From NCBI RefSeq assembly GCF_900659615.1, contig NZ_CAACUY010000016.1, positions 27,274 through 91,273 on the forward strand: 64,000 nt of DNA, in the 5' to 3' direction. This stretch comes from Actinomadura fibrosa (GTDB lineage: Bacteria > Actinomycetota > Actinomycetes > Streptosporangiales > Streptosporangiaceae). The notes under the pieces were generated by a model, which saw nothing but the letters and a program-made list of their open reading frames with translations, searched no databases and was not told where the DNA came from. Positions within the stretch are counted from its first letter, which is position 1. Each line of letters opens with the position of its first letter. Positions 33,189-40,813 of the stretch are shown here, piece by piece. Both the position numbers and the translations under genes were made by a program.

Positions 33189-35009
33189 TCAGGAGGCGGG
33201 CGGCGAGGGGTGGCCGCCGCCGTCGGGGAAGACACCCTGGTAGATGTCGTTGATGTTCCAGTGCCCGGGTGTGGGCACGGGCTCGTTGACCATCGGCACG
33301 TCCAGGACGGCCGGACGGCGCGCGGCGACGGCCGCGCGCAGGGCCGGCAGCAGGGCGTCCGGTGTAGTGATCGCGTGCCCGTCGGCTCCGCACGCGCGCG
33401 CGTAGGCGGCGAAGTCGGGGCTGTAGGGGCGGCCGTCCGGGTCGCGGAACTCGCAGCCGTAGCTCGCCCCGAAGTTCGCCGCCTGGAGGTCGGCGATCGT
33501 GCCGTGCGCGCGGTTGTTCATCACCACGAAGAGCACCGGCAGGCCCTGCTCCACGGCCATCGGGACGGCCGGGAGCTGCGCGCTCATCCCGCCGTCGCCG
33601 ACGAGCGCGACGACGACGCGGTCCGGCGCGCCGATCTGCACGCCGACCGCGGCAGCCGGGCCGAACCCCATCGTGGAGGCGCCGCCGGGGGTGATGAAGC
33701 GGCCTTCGGCGGGCAGCTCGTAGCACTGGGCGACGCCGTTCTTGTTCCAGCCGACGTCGGTGACCAGCACCGCCCCGGCCGGCAGGGCCGCGCGCAGGTC
33801 GGCGAGGATCCGCTCGGGCCGCAGCGGGAACGCGTCGCTGCGGCCGCGGTCCCGGCTCCGCTCGAACAGCTCGGTGCGGGCGGCGCGGATCCGCTCGCGC
33901 AGTCCCGGGCGGCCGACCGGTTCAGGGCGGACGTCCCGCACGGCCCGGCCGATCGCCTGGACGGCGAAGGTCACGTCGGCGACGGCGCCGATCTCCACCG
34001 GGTAGTTGCGGCCGATCTCGGCGGCGTCGATGTCGATCTGGATGAGCCGTCCCGGCGCGCCGGGGTCGTCCGGGCCGCCGATGTTCCAGGTGTAGCGATC
34101 GTCCCACGAGCTGGCGTCGGTCTCGGCGAACCGGGTCGCCAGCGCGAGGACGACGTCGGCGTCGCGCGCGTAGTCGTTGGTGGTCTCCAAGCCCCAGAAT
34201 CCCGGCATGCCCAGCAGCAGCGGGTGGTCGTCGGGGACGGCGCCCTTGCCCATGAGCGAGTGGGCGATCGGGATGTCGAGGTGCTCGGCGAGGGAGAGCA
34301 GCGCGCTCCTGCCCGCCTCCCCGCGCAGCCCGCCGCCCAGGTAGATCAGCGGACGCTCGGCCTCGGCGAGCCGCGCCGCGATCCGCTCCGCGGTCGCCGC
34401 CGGGAGGTCGGGAGCCGAGCCGTACGCGGGGAGCGGGTGGTCCGCGGGGGCGACGGGCCGGGAGAACAGGTCCATCGGGACGTTCAGCAGCACCGCGCCG
34501 GGACGTCCCGACGTGGCCGTCCAGAACGCGCGCTCGGTGAACCGGCCGAGGTCCTCGGCGCGGTGGACGTGCCAGGCGCGTTTGACGAACGGCCGGTAGA
34601 TCGCGGTCTGGTCCGCGTCGGCGTGGAGGTTGACCTCCTGGTGCGGGTGCCGACCGCGGTAGTAGGACGGGACGTCGCCCGCGATGGCGACCAGCGGGAC
34701 GGAGTCGAGCGCGGCGGTCGCCACGCCGGTGACGGCGTTCATCATCCCCGGGCCGACGTGCACGAGCAGCACGCCCGGCCGGCCGGAGGCGCGGGCGTAG
34801 CCGTCGGCGGCGTGCGCGGCGGCCTGCTCGTGGCGGGCGATGACGAACTCGATCGGGCTGCGGCCGAGCGCGTCCAGCAGGGCGATGTTGGTGTGCCCGC
34901 AGGTCCCGAAGACGTACTCGACGCCGTAGCCTTCGAGCTGCCGGACGAGCGCCTCCGCCGCGGGCACGGCGACCGCGGGGTCGCTGTGGGGCCGGACGTC
35001 CACGGTCAT
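33189..35009 (-). CDS. Thiamine-diphosphate enzyme of the acetolactate synthase/decarboxylase superfamily
   Basis: 606 residues from the ATG at 35009, overlapping the alcohol dehydrogenase stop (ATGA). The three-domain ThDP architecture is complete: Pyr domain YGVEYVFGTCGHTNIALLDA with the catalytic Glu in IARHEQAAAHAADGYAR, a central domain AERPLIYLGGGLRGEAGRSA, and the PP domain with GGASTMGFGPAAAVGVQI and the metal motif VALVGDGGMS...NN. Biosynthetic acetolactate synthase would have a regulatory subunit nearby; there is none. Catabolic relatives include glyoxylate carboligase, sulfoacetaldehyde acetyltransferase, oxalyl-CoA, benzoylformate and phosphonopyruvate decarboxylases. Which reaction applies here is open. 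Confidence 0.88.
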   Translation of the reverse strand: MTVDVRPHSDPAVAVPAAEALVRQLEGYGVEYVFGTCGHTNIALLDALGRSPIEFVIARHEQAAAHAADGYARASGRPGVLLVHVGPGMMNAVTGVATAALDSVPLVAIAGDVPSYYRGRHPHQEVNLHADADQTAIYRPFVKRAWHVHRAEDLGRFTERAFWTATSGRPGAVLLNVPMDLFSRPVAPADHPLPAYGSAPDLPAATAERIAARLAEAERPLIYLGGGLRGEAGRSALLSLAEHLDIPIAHSLMGKGAVPDDHPLLLGMPGFWGLETTNDYARDADVVLALATRFAETDASSWDDRYTWNIGGPDDPGAPGRLIQIDIDAAEIGRNYPVEIGAVADVTFAVQAIGRAVRDVRPEPVGRPGLRERIRAARTELFERSRDRGRSDAFPLRPERILADLRAALPAGAVLVTDVGWNKNGVAQCYELPAEGRFITPGGASTMGFGPAAAVGVQIGAPDRVVVALVGDGGMSAQLPAVPMAVEQGLPVLFVVMNNRAHGTIADLQAANFGASYGCEFRDPDGRPYSPDFAAYARACGADGHAITTPDALLPALRAAVAARRPAVLDVPMVNEPVPTPGHWNINDIYQGVFPDGGGHPSPPAS

Positions 35010-36007
35010 GGGTGCGTCTCCTCGGTTCGGGGCAGGCTGATCCAGGTCTTGCCGGCGATCTCGGCGGCGCGCGCGAACGCCTTCGGCGCCTCGGCGAGCT
35101 CGAAGCGCTCGCGCAGGACCCGGCCGGGGTGCAGGTCGTGCTCGCCGAGCATCGCGATGGTGCGGGAGAAGTCCGCGGGGTGGTCGTAGATGAGGCAGCC
35201 GCGGACGGTCAGCCGCTGCTGCACGAGCGCGAAGGTGGTGAGCCGGGCCGGGCGCGGGCTCTGGCCGACGGCGATGAGCGTGCCGCCGGGCGCGAGGCGC
35301 TCCAGCGCCCGCTCGAACGCCTCGGGCGCGCCGGACGTCTCGATCACCACGGGGAAGGACGTCCCGGCGGGGAGCCCGGCGGCGTCGCCCGCCCCGAGCC
35401 GCAGCGCGAGCGCGCGGCGGCCCTTGTGGGGCTCGACGATGTAGGGGACTCCCCCGGCGTGGGCGGCGGCCATCGCGACCAGCAGCCCCTGGGAGCCGGC
35501 GCCCGCGACCAGGCACCGGTCGCCCGCGGCGAGGCCGCTCATGCGGACGGCGTTGAGCGCGACGGTGAACGGCTCGACGCAGACGACGTCGGTCTCGTCC
35601 CAGTCCGCGGGGACGGGCCAGGTGAAGCGCGCGGGGACCGCGACGCGCTCGGCGAGCAGGCCGGGCTCGGTGATGCCCGCCGCCCTGCGGTGGGCGCAGC
35701 CCGCCGTGGCGCCGGCGGCGCACGCCGGGCACGCCAGGCACGGATAGTTCGGCTCCACGACGACCCGCTGGCCCGCGAACCGGTCGGTGACCTCCTCGCC
35801 CGCGGCGATGACGACCCCGAACGCCTCGTGCCCGAGCACCCACGGCAGGGAGGGCACCGCGCGACGGCCGGAGATGACGGCGAGGTCGGAGCCGCAAAGC
35901 CCGACGCCGTGGACGGCGACGACGACGTCCCGCGGGCCGCAGGACGGCTCCGGCCGGTCGTCCACCACGGCCACCTCGTCCGGGGCGACGAGGACGGCCG
36001 CCTTCAC
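35006..36007 (-). CDS. Zinc-dependent medium-chain alcohol dehydrogenase
   Basis: 333 residues from a GTG at 36007 that overlaps the aldehyde dehydrogenase stop (GTGA). Catalytic-zinc ligands sit in GLCGSD and GHEAFG. The structural-zinc cysteines are CLACPACAAGATAGC. A weak Rossmann signature VAGAGSQGLLVAMAAAHAGG and the ending AEAPKAFARAAEIAGKTW complete the MDR fold. It resembles sorbitol/threonine/L-idonate-type dehydrogenases (NAD(P)-dependent, oxidising secondary alcohols). In this operon it probably feeds an aldehyde or keto acid to its neighbours. Confidence 0.9.
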   Translation of the reverse strand: MKAAVLVAPDEVAVVDDRPEPSCGPRDVVVAVHGVGLCGSDLAVISGRRAVPSLPWVLGHEAFGVVIAAGEEVTDRFAGQRVVVEPNYPCLACPACAAGATAGCAHRRAAGITEPGLLAERVAVPARFTWPVPADWDETDVVCVEPFTVALNAVRMSGLAAGDRCLVAGAGSQGLLVAMAAAHAGGVPYIVEPHKGRRALALRLGAGDAAGLPAGTSFPVVIETSGAPEAFERALERLAPGGTLIAVGQSPRPARLTTFALVQQRLTVRGCLIYDHPADFSRTIAMLGEHDLHPGRVLRERFELAEAPKAFARAAEIAGKTWISLPRTEETHP

Positions 36008-37482
36008 GCGGCACCCCACAGCGAGGTCCCGCGCAGGGTCATCGTCTTGACGACGGTGTAGTCGTCGATCGTGCAGCGGGGCGACTCGCGCCCGAAGCCG
36101 GAGTCCTTGACGCCGCCGAACGGCACGTGGTCCAGCCGGAAGTTCGACGACCCGTTGACGATCAGGCCGCCGACCTCCAGGTCGCGCCACACGGTGATGA
36201 TGCGGTCCATGTCGCGGGTGAACAGGCCCGCCTGGAGCCCGTACCGGCTCTCGTTGCACCGCTCGATCACCTCGTCCAGGCCGTCGAAGGGCATGACGGC
36301 GACGAGCGCGCCGAACACCTCCTCCCGGACGACCGCGCAGTCGGCGGGCGGGTCCGCCACGACGGTGGGCATCGCGGTGGCGCCGTCCCGCTTCCCGCCG
36401 AGCAGCACGCGGGCACCGGCCTCGGCGGCCTCCGCGCTCCACCGCACGACGCGTTCCGCCGCGTCGTCGTCGACCATCGACCCCACGTCGGTCCTCGGGT
36501 CCAGGGGATCGCCCACGGTGAGCGCCTCGACGTGGCCGGTGAACAGGCCGAGGAACTCCTCGAACCGGGACCGCTGGACGTACACCCGCTGCACCGAGAT
36601 GCAGCTCTGCCCCGAGTTGGTGTAACCGGTGCGGGCGCAGATCCGGGCGGCCTCGGCCACGTCGGCGTCCTCGCACACGATCGTCGCGGCGTTGCCGCCC
36701 AGCTCCAGCACCAGGCGCTTGGCCCCGGCCGCCCTGGCGACCGCGTTGCCGGTCGCGGCACTGCCGGTGAAGCTGATGACGGCGACCTCGTCCGCGGCGC
36801 ACAGCTCGGCGCCCACGGAACCGTCTCCGTGCAGCAGCTGGACGGCCTCGTACGGCATCCCGGCCTCCACCAGCAGCGCCACGATCGCCGTGGAGGTCGC
36901 GGGCGCCTGCGGCGGCGCCTTGACGATCGTGGTGTTGCCGGCCGCGAAGGAGGCGCCGAGCTTGTGCGCGAGCAGGTTGGCGGGCGCGTTGAACGGCGTG
37001 ATGGCCAGCGCCACGCCCGCCGGGGCCCGGTAGGTGAAGGCGGTGTTGCCGGCGCCGCGCGCCCAGCCCGCCACCGGGAGGTTCTCCCCGCCGATCCGCC
37101 GCGCCTCCGCCGCGCACACCGCGAACGTGTCGGCGACCCGGTCGATCTCCCCGCGCCCGTCCTTGACCGGTTTGCCCAGCTCCAGTGCCAGCAGGCGGGC
37201 CAGGTCCTCGCGGTTCTCCGCGGCGGCGGCCGACGCCCGCTCCAGCACCTCCGCCCGCGAGGCCGGTGCCAGCCGCGCCACCGTCCGGGCCGAGGCGCGG
37301 GCGTAGGAGCGCACGGCCTCGACGTCGCCGGGACCCGCCGCCGGGGCCTGGCTGACCGGACGCCGCGCGTACGGTCCGATCCGTTCGCTCTGCGGACCCG
37401 CCGTGCTCCACCGGCCGCCGCTGAGCGCCGCCGCCTGCATTCGCTCACCCTCGGCCGCGGCCGCGAGCAACGCTTCCAGCAT
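36004..37482 (-). CDS. NAD(P)-dependent aldehyde dehydrogenase
   Basis: 492 residues; AGGAGG precedes the ATG at 37482. Family landmarks: VALAITPFNAPANLLAHKLG, cofactor loop ISFTGSAATGNAV, catalytic Glu in LELGGNAATIV, catalytic Cys in TNSGQSCISVQRVYV and EEVFGALVAVMPFD. It looks closest to lactaldehyde/glycolaldehyde or phosphonoacetaldehyde-type dehydrogenases, which share the TNSGQSC context. First gene of a seven-gene operon (aldehyde dehydrogenase, alcohol dehydrogenase, TPP enzyme, LivK, LivH, LivMG, LivF). Its promoter region holds the phased repeats at 37502-37539. Confidence 0.92.
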   Translation of the reverse strand: MLEALLAAAAEGERMQAAALSGGRWSTAGPQSERIGPYARRPVSQAPAAGPGDVEAVRSYARASARTVARLAPASRAEVLERASAAAAENREDLARLLALELGKPVKDGRGEIDRVADTFAVCAAEARRIGGENLPVAGWARGAGNTAFTYRAPAGVALAITPFNAPANLLAHKLGASFAAGNTTIVKAPPQAPATSTAIVALLVEAGMPYEAVQLLHGDGSVGAELCAADEVAVISFTGSAATGNAVARAAGAKRLVLELGGNAATIVCEDADVAEAARICARTGYTNSGQSCISVQRVYVQRSRFEEFLGLFTGHVEALTVGDPLDPRTDVGSMVDDDAAERVVRWSAEAAEAGARVLLGGKRDGATAMPTVVADPPADCAVVREEVFGALVAVMPFDGLDEVIERCNESRYGLQAGLFTRDMDRIITVWRDLEVGGLIVNGSSNFRLDHVPFGGVKDSGFGRESPRCTIDDYTVVKTMTLRGTSLWGAA

Positions 37483-37903
37483 TCCGATCCTCCTGGACCA
37501 TCAAGCGGACTGTTAGTCCCAACAAGCGGACTGCGAGTCAACGTACGGGCCTCGGCCGCGCGTCGGCAAGGGGGCCGCCGAGAAACTTCACCGGCCCGCG
37601 AGCCGTAACCACCGACCCCCACCCCCTCACCTTCGAGCCACCCGGCATCCCGCAATGTTCGAACTAGTGAGTTAGTTATAAGTGACGCGGCTCACGAAGG
37701 GAAGGGGCTGCGGGATTTCACCTGGGCGTCTCTGCGGGACCGGCTAATGGTCCAACTAGACCGCCATGTGGACTGCGTGTAACGTACGGACCGTCTCCGG
37801 CGCATCCGGGCACGGCTCGCCGTCCCTCCGCCGTCCCCGGCGGCCGACGGAGACCGACGCACCACCCGCACCCATCCTGCCCGTCCCGGGGAGACCACCA
37901 ACA
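37483..37903. promoter_or_regulatory. Divergent control region of the aldehyde dehydrogenase operon and iclR
   Basis: 421 bases with no gene but several ordered motifs. (1) 17-bp direct repeats at 37502-37518 and 37523-37539 are identical at 15 positions with a 21-bp period; each centres on a palindrome GGACT-N3-AGTC. (2) AACTA-N6-TAGTT lies at 37662-37677. (3) ATGGTCCAACTAGACCGCCA at 37747-37766 is related to the ThuA site. (4) A block GGACTGCG(A/T)GT..AACGTACGG occurs at 37526-37551 and again at 37768-37792. Such repeats are expected of IclR-type operators. Confidence 0.6.
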
Positions 37904-38695
37904 GTGAGCCCAGCGAAGAAGTCCGGCACCGAGCCGTCGGCCGACGCCCAGGGCGTCCGCAGCGTCCAGCGCGCCGTCGAGATCCTGTCCCTGCTCAGCG
38001 AGCAGCGCCCGGTGATCTCCATCCGCGAGATCGTCGAGGCCACCGGACTGGCCAAGACGACGGTCATCCGCCTCGTCCAGACCCTTGAGCAGAACGGCCT
38101 GCTCTGGGCCGCCCCCAACGGCTACCTGCCCGGCCCCGGCCTGTGGCGCTGGGCGCACCTCGCGCGCACCAGCTGGGAGCTTCCTCCCGAGACCCGCAGG
38201 TTCATGCGCGACCTCGGGGCCCGCCGCCGCGAGACCGTGAACCTCTACATGCTCCGCGACATCTACCGCGTCTGCGTGGCGCAGCAGGAGAGCCCGCAGC
38301 CGCTGCGCCACGTCGTCCACATCGGCGACGAGCTCCCCCTGTGGGCGGGCGCCTCGTCGAAGGTCCTCCTGCGGGACGCGCCCGACACCCTCCTCAGGCG
38401 CGTCGCCGTCGGCTCCCCCTACGGCGAGGGCCACGTCAAGCGGCTGCGCGAATGGATCGACGAGGCGGCGCACCGGGGCTGGGCCGTCAGCCACGGGGAG
38501 CGCGAGGACGGCCTGTCCGCCGTCGCCGTCCCCATCATCGGCCGGTCCGGCACCGTCGTCGCGGCGCTGTCGCTGAGCGGGCCCACCGTCCGCTTCCCCG
38601 ACGACGTCGTCGCCGAATGCGCCGCCGACCTGCGGCAGGTGGCCGCCGAGATGGCCGAGCGCGGCTTCGACCATCCGCTCAGCCTCGCGCGCTGA
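37904..38695 (+). CDS. IclR-family regulator of the catabolic island
   Basis: 263 residues from the GTG at 37904 (GGGGAG ten bases upstream). The upstream ATG at 37766 is inside the operator-rich promoter and would add an unconserved 46-residue leader. Winged HTH at 20-80: VRSVQRAVEILSLLSEQRPV, ISIREIVEATGLAKTTVIRL, VQTLEQNGLLWA. The effector domain follows (NLYMLRDIYRVCVAQQESPQ, DELPLWAGASSKVLL, RREDGLSAVAVPI-type strand). It is divergent from the seven-gene catabolic operon and followed by a CoA-transferase and lyase. It should sense an acid intermediate. Confidence 0.9.
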   Translation: MSPAKKSGTEPSADAQGVRSVQRAVEILSLLSEQRPVISIREIVEATGLAKTTVIRLVQTLEQNGLLWAAPNGYLPGPGLWRWAHLARTSWELPPETRRFMRDLGARRRETVNLYMLRDIYRVCVAQQESPQPLRHVVHIGDELPLWAGASSKVLLRDAPDTLLRRVAVGSPYGEGHVKRLREWIDEAAHRGWAVSHGEREDGLSAVAVPIIGRSGTVVAALSLSGPTVRFPDDVVAECAADLRQVAAEMAERGFDHPLSLAR

Positions 38696-38760
38696 CCACG
38701 CGCCCGCGTCCCGCCCGGGCGCACCGGCCGGTCCCACCGCGTGATCAAAGGAGCAAGCGC

Positions 38761-39954
38761 ATGCCCAAGCAACCGCTCGCCGGCATCCGGGTCCTCGACC
38801 TGACCAACGTGCTGGCCGGTCCGTACTGCAGCTACCAGCTGATGCTGCTGGGAGCCGAGGTCGTGAAGATCGAGGTGCCGGGCCAGGGCGACCTCGCCCG
38901 GCACCTCGGCCCGGACCCCGAGCTGAACCGGTCCGGCATCGGCGCGTCGTTCCTGGCCCAGAACGCGGGCAAGAAGTCCATCGAGATCGACCTCAAGGAC
39001 GCCGCCGACCGCGCCGACTTCGCGGACATGGTCCGCGGCGCCGACGTGCTCCTGGAGAACTTCCGCGCCGGCGTCCTCGCCAGGCTCGGCTTCGGCTGGC
39101 CCCGCCTGCGCGAGCTGAACCCCGGCCTCGTCTACTGCGCCATCTCCGGCTTCGGCCAGACCGGCCCGATGAGCCAGGCTCCCGCCTACGACCAGATCAT
39201 CCAGGGCCTCTCCGGGATGATGAGCATCACCGGCACCAAGGAGGCCGCCCCCCTCCGCGTCGGCTTCCCCGTCTGCGACACCGTGGGCGGCCTGACCGCC
39301 GCCCTGCACATCGCCGCCGCCCTCACCGGCCGCGCCCGCACCGGCGAGGGAACGTTCCTCGACGTCTCCATGCTGGAGTCCGCGGTCTCGGCCATGGGCT
39401 GGGCGATCTCCAACTACCTCGTCAGCGGCGTCCCGCCCGAGCCGATGGGCACCCAGAACGCCACCGCCGCCCCGTCCGGCACCTTCCAGGCCGCCGACGG
39501 CCCGCTCAACATCGCCGCGAACCGGCAGCAGCAGTTCGAGACGCTGTGCGGGCTCCTCGACCGGCGCGACCTCCTCGACGACCCCCGCTTCACCGACCGC
39601 GAAGCGCGGAAGGCGCACCGCGACGAGCTGACCGAGGAGCTCGACCGCGCCCTGCGCCGCCGCACCGCCGGGGAATGGGAGCGGATCCTCAGCGCGGCGG
39701 GCGTCCCCGCCGCCCGTGTCGCGACCGTCCCGCAGGCCGTCGAGCTCGACCAGCTCGAACACCGCGGCTTCTTCACCGACCTCCCCTTCCCCGACGGCTC
39801 CGAGCGCGTGCTGAAGGTCTCGGGGAGCGGCGTCCTGCACGACGGCGAACCGCTGCGCCCCTCCACCGCCCCGCCCCTGCTCGGCCAGCAGAACGACGAG
39901 CGCCGGACCCTCGCGAACCGCTGGATCGGCGCGGACGAAACCGTCGCCCCGTGA
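38761..39954 (+). CDS. Class III (CaiB/BaiF) CoA-transferase
   Basis: 397 residues from the ATG at 38761 (AAAGGAG upstream), 65 bases after iclR. The family blocks are complete: AGIRVLDLTNVLAGPYCSYQ, LMLLGAEVVKIEVPGQGD, FLAQNAGKKSIEIDLKDAAD, VLLENFRAGVLARLGFGWPR, and the catalytic Asp in GTFLDVSMLES. Class III enzymes swap CoA between acids by a mixed-anhydride mechanism, e.g. formyl-CoA, carnitine, succinyl-CoA:malate or citramalate transferases. The citryl-CoA lyase-like gene directly after it suggests activation of citrate, citramalate or malate to its CoA ester before cleavage. Confidence 0.92.
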   Translation: MPKQPLAGIRVLDLTNVLAGPYCSYQLMLLGAEVVKIEVPGQGDLARHLGPDPELNRSGIGASFLAQNAGKKSIEIDLKDAADRADFADMVRGADVLLENFRAGVLARLGFGWPRLRELNPGLVYCAISGFGQTGPMSQAPAYDQIIQGLSGMMSITGTKEAAPLRVGFPVCDTVGGLTAALHIAAALTGRARTGEGTFLDVSMLESAVSAMGWAISNYLVSGVPPEPMGTQNATAAPSGTFQAADGPLNIAANRQQQFETLCGLLDRRDLLDDPRFTDREARKAHRDELTEELDRALRRRTAGEWERILSAAGVPAARVATVPQAVELDQLEHRGFFTDLPFPDGSERVLKVSGSGVLHDGEPLRPSTAPPLLGQQNDERRTLANRWIGADETVAP

Positions 39955-39980
39955 CCGACCGCCGAGCGCAGGAGGCTCCC

Positions 39981-40769
39981 ATGACCGACATCGACCCCAC
40001 GGGCACCGTCGCGCAGTGGTGGACGACCGCCATCTCCCGCATGGAGCCCGGCGTCATCGAACTGCGCGGCCGCCCCGTCCAGGACCTCATCGGCACCACC
40101 GGCCTCACGTCCATGATCTGGCTGATGCTGCGCGGCGACCTCCCCTCCGCCCGCCAGGCCGCCCTGCTCGACGCCGCCCTCGTCGCCGCCGTCGACCACG
40201 GCCCGCAGGCCCCGTCCATCGCCATCGCCCGCATGGCCGCGACCTGCGGCGTCGGCCTGAACGGCGCCGTCGCCAGCGCCGTCAACACCCTCGGCGACTC
40301 CCACGGCGGAGCCGGCGAGCAGTGCGTCGCGCTCCTGGACGACATCCTGCGGCGCGAGGCCGGCGGCCTCGACCTGCGCACGGCGGCCGAGCAGGCCGTC
40401 GCCGCCGGGCCCCGCTACCTGCCGGGCTTCGGCCACCGCTTCCACCCCCGCGACCCCCGCCGCGACCCGCTGCTCGGCCTGGTCGAGGACGCCGTCCGCG
40501 ACGGCGTCGTCCCCGGAAACCACCTCCGCGCCGGCAAGTGCGTCGAAGCCCTCCTCGCCGAGGGCCGCGCCGAGCCGATCCCGATGAACATCGACGGCGC
40601 CACCGCCATCATCTACGCCGAACTCGGCTTCCCCGCCCCGCTCGCCCGCGGCCTGTTCGTCCTCAGCCGCAGCATCGGCATCCTCGCCCACGCCTGGGAG
40701 GAGTCCCAGAGCGGCCTGCGCAACAAGGGCCCCATCCCCCGCACCATCCTCCCCGCCCACCACGCGTGA
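39981..40769 (+). CDS. Citryl-CoA lyase/citrate-synthase-superfamily protein
   Basis: 262 residues from the ATG at 39981 (CAGGAGG upstream), 26 bases after the CoA-transferase. It is a short citrate synthase-fold protein: VASAVNTLGDSHGGAGEQCV (first catalytic His), LPGFGHRFHPRDPRRDP (second His and Arg region), MNIDGATAIIYAELGFP (catalytic-Asp motif). The ending SGLRNKGPIPRTILP is typical. The length, about 160 residues short of citrate synthase, matches the citryl-CoA lyase group. It would cleave a citryl-CoA-like ester to an acyl-CoA and a 2-oxo acid. Together with the transferase it forms a two-step module; the substrate is inferred. Confidence 0.8.
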   Translation: MTDIDPTGTVAQWWTTAISRMEPGVIELRGRPVQDLIGTTGLTSMIWLMLRGDLPSARQAALLDAALVAAVDHGPQAPSIAIARMAATCGVGLNGAVASAVNTLGDSHGGAGEQCVALLDDILRREAGGLDLRTAAEQAVAAGPRYLPGFGHRFHPRDPRRDPLLGLVEDAVRDGVVPGNHLRAGKCVEALLAEGRAEPIPMNIDGATAIIYAELGFPAPLARGLFVLSRSIGILAHAWEESQSGLRNKGPIPRTILPAHHA

Positions 40770-40813
40770 CGCTGAGCCGTCGGCGCGGCGACGTCATCCT
40801 GTTCTGGTGCGGG

